A stretch of 64,000 nucleotides of DNA from Paraburkholderia sartisoli (lineage in GTDB: Bacteria > Pseudomonadota > Gammaproteobacteria > Burkholderiales > Burkholderiaceae), in the NCBI RefSeq assembly GCF_900107685.1, contig NZ_FNRQ01000001.1:372001-436000 (forward strand). The letters run 5' to 3'. Both the position numbers and the translations under genes were made by a program. Shown piece after piece: positions 49,030 through 58,479 of the stretch. The notes beneath the pieces were generated by a model. That model did no database searches and was not told the origin of the DNA. It saw only the letters and a list, made by a program, of their open reading frames with translations. Numbering within the stretch: position 1 is the stretch's first letter; each line of letters opens with the position of its first letter.

Positions 49030-49046
49030 ATTAAGACTCCTTTAAG
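49030..49046 (+). promoter_or_regulatory. PmrA/QseB-type box upstream of degP
   Basis: ATTAAG-ACTCC-TTTAAG is a direct repeat of six bases spaced by five, a full match to the PmrA box consensus HTTAAK-N5-HTTAAK as I recall it. It lies 58 bases before the degP start and 117 bases after the stop of the linked kinase gene. It is the probable site by which the adjacent regulator controls degP. Confidence 0.6.
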
Positions 49047-49103
49047 TGACGCCGCGTACGCTTCAAATCATTCAGAAGCGCACCTCTTTGTCAGGAGTAC
49101 ACG

Positions 49104-50603
49104 ATGCAAGCGAAGACCCTCAAACGTAGCGCCGTCGCGATGGCGGTCGCAGTGGCACTGTCGGCGGGCTATGTGGCCGGTCACCGGAACGTGGCGCCGC
49201 CTGAAGTCATCGCGCCGGCACAGGCCGCGATGATGCCCGCGGAAGCGGCTGCCAAAACCGGTGTGCCGGATTTCTCTGGCCTCGTGGAAACCTACGGCCC
49301 GGCCGTCGTCAATATCAGCGCGAAGCACGTGGTTAAACACGTCGCGCAGCGCGGCGGCAGCGGGAACGCCGGACAATTGCCGATGGACCCGTCCGATCCG
49401 TTCTACCAGTTCTACAAGCACTTCTTCGGCGGCATGCCGGGTGGCCCGGGCGCGGGCGGCGACGACCAGCCCGACGCACCGAGCGCGAGCCTCGGTTCAG
49501 GCTTTATCGTCAGCAGCGACGGCTACATCCTCACCAATGCGCACGTCGTGGATGGCGCCAACGTCGTCACCGTCAAGCTGACCGACAAGCGCGAGTTCAA
49601 GGCGAAGGTCGTCGGCGCGGACAAGCAGTCGGACGTCGCCGTGCTGAAGATCGACGCGACCAATCTGCCAACCGTGAAGATCGGCGATCCGCGCCAGAGC
49701 AAGGTCGGCCAGTGGGTGGTCGCGATCGGCTCGCCATACGGCTTCGACAACACGGTGACCTCGGGCATCATCAGCGCGAAATCGCGCTCGCTGCCGAACG
49801 AAAACTACACGCCGTTCATCCAGACCGACGTGCCCGTGAACCCGGGCAATTCGGGCGGCCCGCTCTTTAACCTGCAAGGCGAAGTGATCGGCATCAACTC
49901 GATGATCTATTCGCAGACGGGCGGCTTCCAGGGCCTGTCGTTCGCGATTCCGATCAACGAAGCGATCAAGGTCAAGGACGATCTCGTCAAGACCGGCCAC
50001 GTGAGCCGCGGACGCCTCGGCGTCGCGGTGCAGTCGATGAACCAGACGCTCGCCGATTCGTTCGGCATGAAGACGCCGCAAGGCGCGCTGGTGAGCTCGG
50101 TCGACGCGACCGGGCCGGCGGCAAAGGCCGGCCTGCAGCCCGGCGACGTGATCCTGTCGGTCAACGGCTCGCCGGTGGCGGATTCGGCGGATCTGCCCTC
50201 GCAGGTCGCGAGCATGAAGCCGGGTACGGTTGCGGACGTTCAGGTATGGCGCAACAAGGCGACGAAGGACCTGAAGGTGACGATCGGCACGCTGTCGGAT
50301 GAGAAGGTGGCATCGGCGGATACGCCGGCGCAGGAGCAGGGGCGTCTGGGCGTCGCGGTTCGCCCGCTCACGCCGCAGGAAAAGAGCGGCGCGTCGCTGA
50401 CGCATGGCCTTCTCGTGCAGCAGGCGGACGGTCCCGCCGCGAGCGCCGGCGTTCAGCCCGGCGACGTGATCCTCGCGGTCAACGGCAACCCGGTGACGAC
50501 CGTCGACCAGTTGAAGCAGATGGTGAAAAGAGCGGGCAACAGCATTGCGCTCCTGATCCAGCGCGACGATGCGCAGATCTTTGTACCAGTCGACCTCGGT
50601 TGA
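49104..50603 (+). CDS. degP: DegP/Do-family periplasmic serine protease
   Basis: A 499-residue protease/chaperone for misfolded envelope proteins. N-terminal signal anchor (about 1-25), trypsin-like domain with the triad H147 (LTNAHVV), D177 (QSDVAVL) and S250 (NPGNSGGP), then two PDZ domains (from about 290 with SRGRLGVAVQ and from about 410 with GRLGVAVRPL). An AGGAG site stands seven bases before the ATG. It follows a PmrAB-like system, and a PmrA-type box is upstream. It may be called mucD in related genera. Confidence 0.93.
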   Translation: MQAKTLKRSAVAMAVAVALSAGYVAGHRNVAPPEVIAPAQAAMMPAEAAAKTGVPDFSGLVETYGPAVVNISAKHVVKHVAQRGGSGNAGQLPMDPSDPFYQFYKHFFGGMPGGPGAGGDDQPDAPSASLGSGFIVSSDGYILTNAHVVDGANVVTVKLTDKREFKAKVVGADKQSDVAVLKIDATNLPTVKIGDPRQSKVGQWVVAIGSPYGFDNTVTSGIISAKSRSLPNENYTPFIQTDVPVNPGNSGGPLFNLQGEVIGINSMIYSQTGGFQGLSFAIPINEAIKVKDDLVKTGHVSRGRLGVAVQSMNQTLADSFGMKTPQGALVSSVDATGPAAKAGLQPGDVILSVNGSPVADSADLPSQVASMKPGTVADVQVWRNKATKDLKVTIGTLSDEKVASADTPAQEQGRLGVAVRPLTPQEKSGASLTHGLLVQQADGPAASAGVQPGDVILAVNGNPVTTVDQLKQMVKRAGNSIALLIQRDDAQIFVPVDLG

Positions 50604-50774
50604 TGTAAGAAATACCGTCGCTGGTTTTTTCTCCGGCTCTGCGGCCCGCCGGTCCATCGATCTTCGGGCCGCAGCCACATCGAGGCTGCGGTGTTTCACG
50701 GCGCCAGGACGTTTCCGGGCATGGAGCTTGCGGCCGACAGTTTTCAGCACGAACCATGGCAAGGAGCGATGCAG

Positions 50775-51269
50775 ATGAAAACACAGAGTACTCAGCGAAG
50801 GGTCATCACCGCGGCGGTCGCGGCGGCCCTGACGCTTTGCACCGCGACCGGCGCGTTCGCCCAGGCGAGCGGGACGACCGGTGGCACGACGACCGACACC
50901 ACCAGTGCCGGCAATGCGAACGGCGGCGGCCTGCCGCAGATCCAGCAGCAGGGCGACGTGTCGTTCACGTCGGGTGGCGTTGGCCAGGATGAATCGAAGG
51001 CGTTGCGGGCCGCGCAAAGCCAGTGGCCGCTGTCGTTGCGCTTCACGGGGCCGGGCTCCGACTTCCTCGCTGATGTCGAAGTGCAGGTGGTCGACGCCCA
51101 TGGCGCCAGCGTGCTGGAGGCGAAGTCGCGCGGCCCTTATATGCTGGTCAGACTGCGTCCGGGCCGCTACACGGTCCATGCCACTTACAAGGACCGCGAG
51201 CAGACCAAACCGGTTTCGGTGACGGGCAAGGGCACGACGCGCGCGGCGTTCGCCTGGAACACGCAGTAA
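50775..51269 (+). CDS. Secreted carboxypeptidase-regulatory-like protein
   Basis: A 164-residue exported protein with a signal peptide (about 1-30, GAFAQ), a Thr/Gly/Asn-rich linker, and a beta-sandwich-like part (about 75-164; ADVEVQVVDAHGASVLEAKSRGPYMLVRLRPGRYTVHATYKD), the pattern of carboxypeptidase regulatory-like domains. It is likely periplasmic or surface-bound. The ATG at 50775 has AAGGAG eight bases upstream; the ATG six bases earlier is too close to that site. Function is unknown. Confidence 0.72.
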   Translation: MKTQSTQRRVITAAVAAALTLCTATGAFAQASGTTGGTTTDTTSAGNANGGGLPQIQQQGDVSFTSGGVGQDESKALRAAQSQWPLSLRFTGPGSDFLADVEVQVVDAHGASVLEAKSRGPYMLVRLRPGRYTVHATYKDREQTKPVSVTGKGTTRAAFAWNTQ

Positions 51270-51371
51270 AAGTAACGTGCGCAGTGCTTTTGCTGCGTCG
51301 CACAAACGTTGCGTGCAGGTGCGCGAGGATACGCAAAGGCCGCGCAAGCCGCCGAAGTTTCGCCGATAATG

Positions 51372-51399
51372 AAGCCACGGGCACGCCCCGTGGCTTTTT
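51372..51399 (+). terminator. Rho-independent terminator
   Basis: AAGCCACGGG (51372-51381) pairs with CCCGTGGCTT (51387-51396) and is followed by TTTTTC. It lies about 100 bases past the secreted-protein gene. Confidence 0.85.
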
Positions 51400-51507
51400 C
51401 GTTTCGAAGCCGCGCGGCCTGCCGGAACGCGCACGCGCGGCAAGCGGACTGGCGGCGGATAGCCGTCGTGCTGTCACGCGGGTTTCCACCGCATCTCGGA
51501 GCTGGAC

Positions 51508-51966
51508 ATGATGGAAGACGCCCCGGCAGGCAACGCAAGTCCCGATCCGGACGACGCCACCGGCAAACCGTCAGGCAAGGACCCGGGCAAGCCGGGCGCG
51601 GGCCACGGCAGCCTGGGCGGCGGTCATCGCGTCGGCGTCGCCGCTAACCGGCATCGCGTGCGGGTCATCCATCTCGGCGTGACCGTGGCCGATACGCAGG
51701 CGGCGCTGACCGTCTCCGAAACAGGCCTTCCGGACGTGTTCTATTTTCCGCGTGCCGACGTCAACATGGCGCGGCTTGAACGTTCCACGCACACCTCCCG
51801 ATGCCCGTTCAAGGGCGAGGCGTCCTACTATCATCTGCTGACCGAAGAAGGCGTCGTCGAAAACGCCGTGTGGACGTACGAGACGCCCATCGAGGCCGTT
51901 CAGCAGATCACGGGTTATCTGGCGTTTTACACATCGAAGGTGGACCGCATCGATCAGACCTCCTGA
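51508..51966 (+). CDS. DUF427-domain protein
   Basis: A 152-residue protein. Residues about 50-150 match the DUF427 pattern: a PRADVNMARLERSTHTSRCPFKGEASYYHL core, a central AVWTYETPIEAV, and GYLAFYTSKVD near the end. The first 45 residues are Gly/Pro/Asp-rich and predicted disordered. The domain's role is unknown. GGAG stands upstream of the ATG at 51508. It is 33 bases before the CoxG-like gene, so they may be co-transcribed. Confidence 0.82.
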   Translation: MMEDAPAGNASPDPDDATGKPSGKDPGKPGAGHGSLGGGHRVGVAANRHRVRVIHLGVTVADTQAALTVSETGLPDVFYFPRADVNMARLERSTHTSRCPFKGEASYYHLLTEEGVVENAVWTYETPIEAVQQITGYLAFYTSKVDRIDQTS

Positions 51967-51999
51967 TCGCGCGGTGAGAGGGCTCATGGGGAGGCCGTC

Positions 52000-52746
52000 A
52001 TGGAACTGAACGACGCGTTGCGGATTCCGCTTGCACCATCGGACGTGTGGGAAGCGTTGCAGGATCTCGCGCTGTTGCGCGCGAGCCTCGACAACTGCGA
52101 GTCGTTCGCCCGCACGCCCGGCGGTGAATACGCACTGACGATGACGGTACCGCTCGGGCCGCTGCGCGCGCATTACGACGTCCGCGCGCATGTCGTGAGC
52201 CCGGACGGCGTGGAGCCGGCCACCATGCACCGGATGCTCAACTTCAAGGCGCGCGCACAAGGGGTCGGCGCGCTGCGCGGGCAGATGGAAGTGCGACTGC
52301 GCGCGGACGACCACTGGATGAGCGGCTCCAGACATCCACATACGCGCATCGACTATTCGGTCTGGGCGACGCTTACCGGGCCGCTGTCGCAATTGCCCGT
52401 CCGCCAGATCGAGAACGCGCTGCACGATCTCGCCGACACGTTTTTCACCGAGTTCTGTGAAGTCGTGCAGGCCAAGCACGGCATGAAGCCGAACCGCGTG
52501 CAGGGCACGCCGGCGCGGCGTCAGCACGTGTTCCTGCGGCCGGTCAACCTGAGCGCGCTCGCGCGCCGCGCGCGGCCGCACGACCACGGCGGCGCGCTCA
52601 CCGGGCGCGCGGCAAGCACGATGCTCGGTACGCGCGCGCATGACCATCAGCATGATCCGCACGCGGTGCCGAACTGGGCGTGGGCCGGGATGATCTTCTT
52701 CGTTGCGGTGCTGCTGTATCTGGCGCGGTGGTTCAGCCAGGGTTAG
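52000..52746 (+). CDS. CoxG-like SRPBCC protein with C-terminal membrane anchor
   Basis: A 248-residue protein. The first 150 residues or so have the START/SRPBCC pattern of carbon-monoxide-dehydrogenase subunit G (PLAPSDVWEALQDLALLRASLDNCES, then FKARAQGVGALRGQMEVRL). A basic His/Arg-rich linker follows, and the last 20 residues are a membrane helix (WAGMIFFVAVLLYLARWF). CoxG proteins help place CO dehydrogenase at the membrane, but no cox genes are near, so the role here is unknown. Confidence 0.78.
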   Translation: MELNDALRIPLAPSDVWEALQDLALLRASLDNCESFARTPGGEYALTMTVPLGPLRAHYDVRAHVVSPDGVEPATMHRMLNFKARAQGVGALRGQMEVRLRADDHWMSGSRHPHTRIDYSVWATLTGPLSQLPVRQIENALHDLADTFFTEFCEVVQAKHGMKPNRVQGTPARRQHVFLRPVNLSALARRARPHDHGGALTGRAASTMLGTRAHDHQHDPHAVPNWAWAGMIFFVAVLLYLARWFSQG

Positions 52747-52759
52747 CCGTCCCGGTGGC

Positions 52760-52781
52760 GCGGCGGTTTGCACACCGCCGC
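52760..52781. terminator. Hairpin between the CoxG-like gene and the TetR gene
   Basis: GCGGCGGT (52760-52767) pairs with ACCGCCGC (52774-52781). It stands 14 bases past the CoxG-like stop. The downstream tract (TTTGGCGGGCATTTTC) is only partly T-rich. Confidence 0.45.
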
Positions 52782-52943
52782 TTTGGCGGGCATTTTCGAT
52801 TTGCGGTGGATCGCCGTGACTCGCCGTGCGTCGGCGTGTCCAGCGATTGGTGAGGCGGCCTTTACCTGACGACTCCAGCGCCGCTCACACGTCGCGAAAT
52901 TTCCGTCTCTTCCATCGAGCCCCGCGCAGCCCGCGCCGGGCCT

Positions 52944-53591
52944 TCAACCGTTCGCGCTGCCCGTGCGCAGCGCGGGACTTGTCCGCAGCGAATCGAACAG
53001 CGCATGGACCATCGATTCGGCATGCTCACCAAAATCGAACGCGCCGGGCAGAAACAGCATGTCACGCAACGACCCGCTGATAAACGAGTGAATCATCGCC
53101 GCCGCGCGCGCCACGTCGAGATCGGCGGGCAACTGGCCTTTGGAGATCGCGTTGCGCACGCCGCCCCTGAGATTTTCCAGCCCCTCGCGCATGTTGTTCT
53201 GGCAGCGCGCCATCACGGGGCCCATGTCCTCGACGAATTCGCATTTCATGAACAGGATGTCGAACACGCGCCGGCGACGCGGATCGTTCGCCGTGTCGCG
53301 CAGGCACACGACGCAGATATCGACCAGGCGCCCGAGCGGATCGGGTTCCCCGGGATCGAGCGACGCGGCTTTCAGTTCGTCGAGCGGCAGCAGCACGCGG
53401 TCGAACATCTCAGTGAAGAGATCGCCCTTGTTCGCGAAATGCCAGTAGATTGCGCCGCGCGTCACACCGGCGGCCTGCGCGATGTCCGCGAGCGACGTGC
53501 GCGACACGCCTTTTTCGAAAAAAACCTGCTCTGCGGCGTCGAGGATGCCGTTGCGCGTCTCCAGCGCTTCTTCCTTGGTTCGGCGAACCAT
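52944..53591 (-). CDS. TetR/AcrR-family repressor of the adjacent efflux operon
   Basis: A 215-residue AcrR/TtgR-type repressor. The N-terminal helix-turn-helix (about 10-60) reads ILDAAEQVFFEKGVSRTSLADIAQAAGVTRGAIYWHFANKGDLF, and the C-terminal part is the ligand pocket. It is divergent from the RND operon, as AcrR, BpeR and AmrR are. An AcrR-like palindrome lies between them. It likely represses the pump until a substrate binds. Confidence 0.92.
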   Translation of the reverse strand: MVRRTKEEALETRNGILDAAEQVFFEKGVSRTSLADIAQAAGVTRGAIYWHFANKGDLFTEMFDRVLLPLDELKAASLDPGEPDPLGRLVDICVVCLRDTANDPRRRRVFDILFMKCEFVEDMGPVMARCQNNMREGLENLRGGVRNAISKGQLPADLDVARAAAMIHSFISGSLRDMLFLPGAFDFGEHAESMVHALFDSLRTSPALRTGSANG

Positions 53592-54023
53592 ATCTGTCTG
53601 TCCTGCGTGTGCGAGAGTGCGGGTTGTCCCGAATGTTATTAAGTGCGGCCAGTGACAATCCGTTCAATAGTCTGGCTATCTGGAATGGATCTTGCCGCAA
53701 CGGCACGTGAGACGTTGTAAACGGTCTTTTACGTGCAATCATGAATGTATATATAATAGCACCCCATCGATCGGATAGCCCAAGCCGTGTCGACCGGTTA
53801 ATATCCGACACTGTTGTCTTTAAAAACACTTGCGAATCGTCTGAAAGGGCGTCGCAGTGCGGCATTTCCCGGTTTGGCGCGCTTCTGTCAGGACTTCGCC
53901 CGGGTTGCACGTGGCATTGTCAGGGCTATCGATCAGGCGTCTAACGACGCATGTGTGCGCCGTCGTCCCCGGGGTAGGGATGCGCGCACTTTTTCATTCT
54001 CAGTCTTTGACAGAGGTCGCTCC
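53592..54023. other. Divergent control region of the efflux locus
   Basis: About 430 bp. The AcrR-like operator lies near 53730-53753. AT-rich sequence follows it (GTATATATAATAGC), which probably holds a promoter. The frame of the adaptor gene is open back to 53814, but the signal peptide and ribosome site place the start at 54024. Confidence 0.55.
53730..53753. promoter_or_regulatory. AcrR-like operator between the TetR gene and the RND operon
   Basis: The imperfect palindrome TACGTGCAATCA / TGAATGTATATA pairs at 8 of 12 positions. By my alignment it matches 18 of 24 positions of the E. coli AcrR operator as I remember it. It overlaps the AT-rich probable promoter. It lies 138 bases from the repressor start and 270 from the adaptor start. 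Confidence 0.6.
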
Positions 54024-55256
54024 ATGCGCGTCGAACGGGTTCCATTCCGCTTAATCTGTGCCGCGACGGCTGCCGTATTTCTCGCAGCATGCGGTCAAAA
54101 ACAATCAGCCCCTCCGCCTCAAACGCCTGAAGTCGGCGTCGTGACCGTCGAGCCGCAGGTCGTCCCGGTCACCACCGAGCTGCCGGGCCGCACCAGCGCG
54201 TTCCTCGTCGCGGAAGTCCGCGCACGGGTGGACGGCATCGTGCTGCGCCGTGAATTCACGGAAGGCGCCGAGGTCAAGGCCGGCCAGCGTCTCTACAAGA
54301 TCGATCCGGCACCGTATATCGCCGCGCTGAATAACGCGAAGGCAACGCTTGCCAAGGCGCAGGCGAACCTCGCCACGACCACCGCGCAGGCGAGCCGCTA
54401 CAAGGTGCTCGTCGCGGCGAACGCGGTCAGCAAGCAGGATTACGACAACGCCGTCGCCGCGCAGGGTCAGGCCGCGGCTGACGTCGCCGCCGGCAAGGCC
54501 GCCGTCGACACCGCGCAGATCAACCTCGGCTATACCGACGTCACGTCGCCGATCACGGGGCGCATCGGCATTTCGTCGGTCACGCCGGGCGCGTACGTGC
54601 AGGCCAGCCAGGCCACGCTGCTCTCGACGGTCCAGCAGCTCGACCCGGTCTACGTCAACCTGACGCAGTCGAGCCTCGAAGGCCTGAAGCTGCGCCGCGA
54701 AATCCAGGAAGGGCGTCTGAAGACGAGCGGCATCCACGCCGCCAAGGTCACGCTGGTGCTGGAAGACGGCCGCGCGTATGCCGAAACCGGCAAGCTGCAG
54801 TTCAGCGACGTGACGGTCGACCAGACCACCGGTTCGGTGACGATCCGCGCCATTTTCCAGAACAAGGACCGCGTGCTGCTGCCGGGCATGTTCGTGCGCG
54901 CGCGCATCGAGGAAGGCGTGAACGAAAAGGCGCTGCTGGTGCCGCAGATCGGCGTGACGCATGACCAGAAGGGCCAGCCGACCGCGCTCGTCGTGGGTCC
55001 GGACGACAAGGTCTCGCTGCGTCAGCTGGTGGCCACCACCACGTACCAGTCGAACTGGGTCGTCGAAAGCGGGCTGAATCCGGGCGATCGCGTGATCGTG
55101 CAGGGTACGGAGAAGGTCCGTCCGGGCGCGACAGTGAAGCCGGTCGCCGCGCAACTGCCGGCCACCCCCGCCTCCGGCGCCGAGGCTCAAGGCGCACCAG
55201 CGGCCAGCGGTGCGCAGACGGCTCAGGCTGCCTCTGCTGCATCGGGCGCGCAATAA
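54024..55256 (+). CDS. RND efflux periplasmic adaptor (AcrA/BpeA-like lipoprotein)
   Basis: A 410-residue membrane-fusion protein. Signal peptide with lipobox FLAAC (Cys23), a lipoyl half (EVRARVDGIVLRREFTEGAEVKAGQRLYKIDPAPY), a long coiled hairpin (about 90-170), the other lipoyl half (DVTSPITGRIGISSVTPGAYV), and beta-barrel and membrane-proximal domains. The last 30 residues are Ala/Gly/Gln-rich. It bridges the inner-membrane pump and the outer channel. An AGAGG site precedes the ATG. It is the first gene of a three-gene operon that resembles bpeAB-oprB. Confidence 0.93.
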   Translation: MRVERVPFRLICAATAAVFLAACGQKQSAPPPQTPEVGVVTVEPQVVPVTTELPGRTSAFLVAEVRARVDGIVLRREFTEGAEVKAGQRLYKIDPAPYIAALNNAKATLAKAQANLATTTAQASRYKVLVAANAVSKQDYDNAVAAQGQAAADVAAGKAAVDTAQINLGYTDVTSPITGRIGISSVTPGAYVQASQATLLSTVQQLDPVYVNLTQSSLEGLKLRREIQEGRLKTSGIHAAKVTLVLEDGRAYAETGKLQFSDVTVDQTTGSVTIRAIFQNKDRVLLPGMFVRARIEEGVNEKALLVPQIGVTHDQKGQPTALVVGPDDKVSLRQLVATTTYQSNWVVESGLNPGDRVIVQGTEKVRPGATVKPVAAQLPATPASGAEAQGAPAASGAQTAQAASAASGAQ

Positions 55257-55271
55257 CAGGGAGCCCGCTTC

Positions 55272-58200
55272 ATGGCAAAGTTCTTTATCGATCGCCCGAT
55301 TTTTGCATGGGTGATCGCCATTATCCTGATGCTCGCGGGTATCGCGTCGATCTTCACGCTGCCGATCGCGCAATACCCGACCATCGCGCCGCCGGCTGTG
55401 CAGATCAGCGCAACGTACCCGGGCGCATCGGCGAAGACGGTTGAAAACACCGTCACGCAGGTGATCGAGCAGCAGATGAGCGGTCTCGACCACTTGCTGT
55501 ACCTGTCGTCCACGTCGGACGATTCGGGTACGGCCACGATCACGCTGACCTTCGCGGCCGGCACCAACCCCGACATCGCGCAGGTGCAGGTGCAGAACAA
55601 GCTGCAGCTCGCCACGCCGCTGTTGCCGCAGGTCGTCCAGCAGCTCGGCACCAAGGTGACGAAGTCCAGCAGCAGCTTCCTGCTGGTGATGGCGTTCGTC
55701 TCCGAAGACGGCAGCATGAACAAGTACGACCTGGCGAACTACGTCGCGTCGCACATTCAGGATCCGGTCAGCCGTCTTGACGGCGTGGGCACGGTGACGC
55801 TGTTCGGCTCGCAGTACGCGATGCGGATCTGGCTCGATGCGAACAAGCTGACCAACTTCGGCCTCACGCCGATCGACGTGCAGACGGCGCTCCTCGCGCA
55901 GAACGTGCAGGTGGCGGGCGGCTCGCTGGGCGGCACGCCTTCGGTGCCGGGTCAGGTGCTGCAGGCCACCATCACCGAAGCCACGCTGCTGCAGACGCCG
56001 GAGCAGTTCGGCAACGTGCTGCTGAAGGTGAACCAGGACGGCTCGCAGGTCCGGATCAAGGATGTCGCGCGGGTCGAACTCGGTGGCGAAAACTACAACT
56101 TCGACACGAAGTACAACGGTCAGCCGACGGCCGGTTTCGGTATCCAGCTGGCCACCGGCGCGAACGCGCTGGCCACGGCGAAAGAGGTGCGGGCGAAGGT
56201 CGACGAGCTGTCGAAGTACTTCCCGACCGGTCTCGTCGTGAAGTACCCGTATGACACGACGCCGTTCGTGCGCCTGTCGATCGAGGAAGTGGTCAAGACG
56301 CTGCTCGAAGGTATCGTGCTGGTGTTCCTCGTCATGTACCTGTTCCTGCAGAACCTGCGCGCGACGTTGATTCCGACGATCGCCGTGCCGGTGGTGCTGC
56401 TGGGCACGTTCGCGATCATGGGTCTCGTCGGCTTCTCGATCAACACGCTGTCGATGTTCGGGCTCGTGCTGGCCATCGGGCTGCTGGTGGACGATGCGAT
56501 CGTGGTGGTGGAAAACGTCGAGCGGGTGATGGCCGAAGAAGGGCTGTCTCCACGCGAAGCGACCCGCAAGGCGATGGACCAGATCACGGGCGCGCTGATT
56601 GGCGTCGCGCTGGTGCTGTCGGCGGTGTTCGTGCCGGTGGCGTTCTCGGGCGGCTCGGTCGGCGCGATTTACCGGCAGTTCTCGCTGACGATCGTGGCGG
56701 CGATGGTGCTGTCCGTGCTGGTCGCGTTGATTTTGACGCCGGCGCTGTGCGCGACGATCCTGAAGCCGATTCCGCAGGGCCATCACGAAGAGAAGAAGGG
56801 CTTCTTCGGCTGGTTCAACCGCACGTTCGAAAAGAGCCGGGACAAATATCACGTCGGTGTTCACCACGTGATCAAGCGTTCGGGTCGCTGGCTCATCATC
56901 TATATGGTGGTGATCCTCGCGGTCGGCCTGCTGTTCGTGAAGCTGCCGAAGTCGTTCCTGCCTGACGAAGACCAGGGCACGATGTTCGTGCTCGTGCAGA
57001 CGCCGTCGGGCTCGACGCAGGAAACGACGGCGCGCGCGCTGAAGGACGTCTCCGACTACCTGCTCAACACCGAAAAGAGCATCGTCGAATCGACCTTCAC
57101 GGTGAACGGCTTCAGCTTCGCCGGCCGCGGCCAGAACGCGGGTCTCGTGTTCGTGCGGATGAAGGACTACGCCGAGCGCCAGCATTCGGACCAGAAGGTG
57201 CAGGCGCTGGTCGGCCGGTTGTTCATGCACTTCTCCGGTTACAAGAACGCAACGGTGTACCCGGTGAATCCGCCGTCGATTCCGGAGCTCGGCACGGCCG
57301 CGGGCTTCGACTTCGAACTGCAGGATCGCGCGGGTGTCGGCCACGAGGCGCTGATGGCCGCACGGAACCAGCTGCTCGGCATGGCCGCGAAAGACCCGAC
57401 GCTCGCGCAGGTGCGACCGAACGGCCTGAACGACACGCCGCAGTTCAAGGTGGACATCGACCACGAAAAGGCCGCGGCGCTGGGCGTGTCGCTGTCGACG
57501 ATCGACCAGACGTTCTCGATCGCGTGGGCTTCGCAGTTCATCAACAACTTCCTCGACGTCGACAGCCGGATCAAGAAGGTGTACCTGCAGGGCGATGCGC
57601 CGTTCCGGATGACTCCGGAAAACCTGAACGACTGGTACGTGCGCAATTCCGCGGGTGGCATGGTGCCATTCTCGGCGTTCGCCACCGGTACGTGGACGTA
57701 CGGTTCGCCGAAGCTCGAGCGTTTCAACGGTATTTCCGCGGTGGAAATCCAGGGCGCGGCGGCGACGGGCAAGTCGACCGGTCAGGCGATGAACGCGATG
57801 GAAGCCATCGCGGCGAAGCTGCCGGCGGGTATCGGCTACGAATGGACCGGTCTGTCGTTCCAGGAACGTCAGTCGGGTTCGCAGGCGCCGATCCTGTACG
57901 CGATCTCGATCCTCGTCGTGTTCCTGTGTCTCGCGGCGTTGTATGAGAGCTGGTCGATTCCGTTCTCGGTGATCATGGTGGTGCCGCTCGGCGTGATCGG
58001 CGCACTGCTGGCGGCCACGTTGCGCGGGCTCGAAAACGACGTGTTCTTCCAGGTCGGTCTGTTGACGACGGTGGGGCTCTCGGCGAAGAACGCGATTCTG
58101 ATCGTGGAATTCGCCCGCGAGCTGCAGCAGTCGCAAGGCATGGGGCCGATCGAAGCGGCGCTGGAAGCCTCGCGTCTGCGGTTGCGTCCGATCCTGATGA

Positions 58201-58478
58201 CGTCGCTGGCGTTCATTCTCGGCGTGTTGCCGCTCGCGATCAGTAACGGCGCGGGCTCGGCGAGCCAGCACGCGATCGGTACCGGCGTGATCGGCGGGAT
58301 GCTGACCGCGACGTTCCTCGCGATCTTCATGATCCCGATGTTCTTCGTCGTGATCCGCGCGAAGTTCGGCGGCGAGAAGGAAGACCCGGATGTTGCGATG
58401 GAACACTACAACCAGCACCATCCGCACGATCCGGAAGGCGGCGCGGGTGGCAACGGCTCGGGCAAGGAAGGGCATTGA
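55272..58478 (+). CDS. RND multidrug efflux permease (AcrB/BpeB-like)
   Basis: A 1068-residue HAE1 pump, full length. It starts [24 protein letters not shown]. Proton-relay residues are the twin Asp in helix 4 ([20 protein letters not shown]) and Lys in helix 10 ([18 protein letters not shown]). Two large periplasmic porter loops lie between helices 1-2 and 7-8. It exports drugs, dyes, detergents or signal molecules by proton antiport. It starts 16 bases after the adaptor stop, and one base separates its stop from the channel gene. The His/Gly-rich tail follows the last helix. Confidence 0.96.
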   Translation: MAKFFIDRPIFAWVIAIILMLAGIASIFTLPIAQYPTIAPPAVQISATYPGASAKTVENTVTQVIEQQMSGLDHLLYLSSTSDDSGTATITLTFAAGTNPDIAQVQVQNKLQLATPLLPQVVQQLGTKVTKSSSSFLLVMAFVSEDGSMNKYDLANYVASHIQDPVSRLDGVGTVTLFGSQYAMRIWLDANKLTNFGLTPIDVQTALLAQNVQVAGGSLGGTPSVPGQVLQATITEATLLQTPEQFGNVLLKVNQDGSQVRIKDVARVELGGENYNFDTKYNGQPTAGFGIQLATGANALATAKEVRAKVDELSKYFPTGLVVKYPYDTTPFVRLSIEEVVKTLLEGIVLVFLVMYLFLQNLRATLIPTIAVPVVLLGTFAIMGLVGFSINTLSMFGLVLAIGLLVDDAIVVVENVERVMAEEGLSPREATRKAMDQITGALIGVALVLSAVFVPVAFSGGSVGAIYRQFSLTIVAAMVLSVLVALILTPALCATILKPIPQGHHEEKKGFFGWFNRTFEKSRDKYHVGVHHVIKRSGRWLIIYMVVILAVGLLFVKLPKSFLPDEDQGTMFVLVQTPSGSTQETTARALKDVSDYLLNTEKSIVESTFTVNGFSFAGRGQNAGLVFVRMKDYAERQHSDQKVQALVGRLFMHFSGYKNATVYPVNPPSIPELGTAAGFDFELQDRAGVGHEALMAARNQLLGMAAKDPTLAQVRPNGLNDTPQFKVDIDHEKAAALGVSLSTIDQTFSIAWASQFINNFLDVDSRIKKVYLQGDAPFRMTPENLNDWYVRNSAGGMVPFSAFATGTWTYGSPKLERFNGISAVEIQGAAATGKSTGQAMNAMEAIAAKLPAGIGYEWTGLSFQERQSGSQAPILYAISILVVFLCLAALYESWSIPFSVIMVVPLGVIGALLAATLRGLENDVFFQVGLLTTVGLSAKNAILIVEFARELQQSQGMGPIEAALEASRLRLRPILMTSLAFILGVLPLAISNGAGSASQHAIGTGVIGGMLTATFLAIFMIPMFFVVIRAKFGGEKEDPDVAMEHYNQHHPHDPEGGAGGNGSGKEGH

Positions 58479-58479
58479 G

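Noticed and set aside
49021..49080. A sigma-E-like promoter upstream of degP (GAAATT and TCAAA elements)
   Set aside because: The two elements are more than 30 bases apart, while sigma-E promoters need about 16; the PmrA-type repeat explains the region better.
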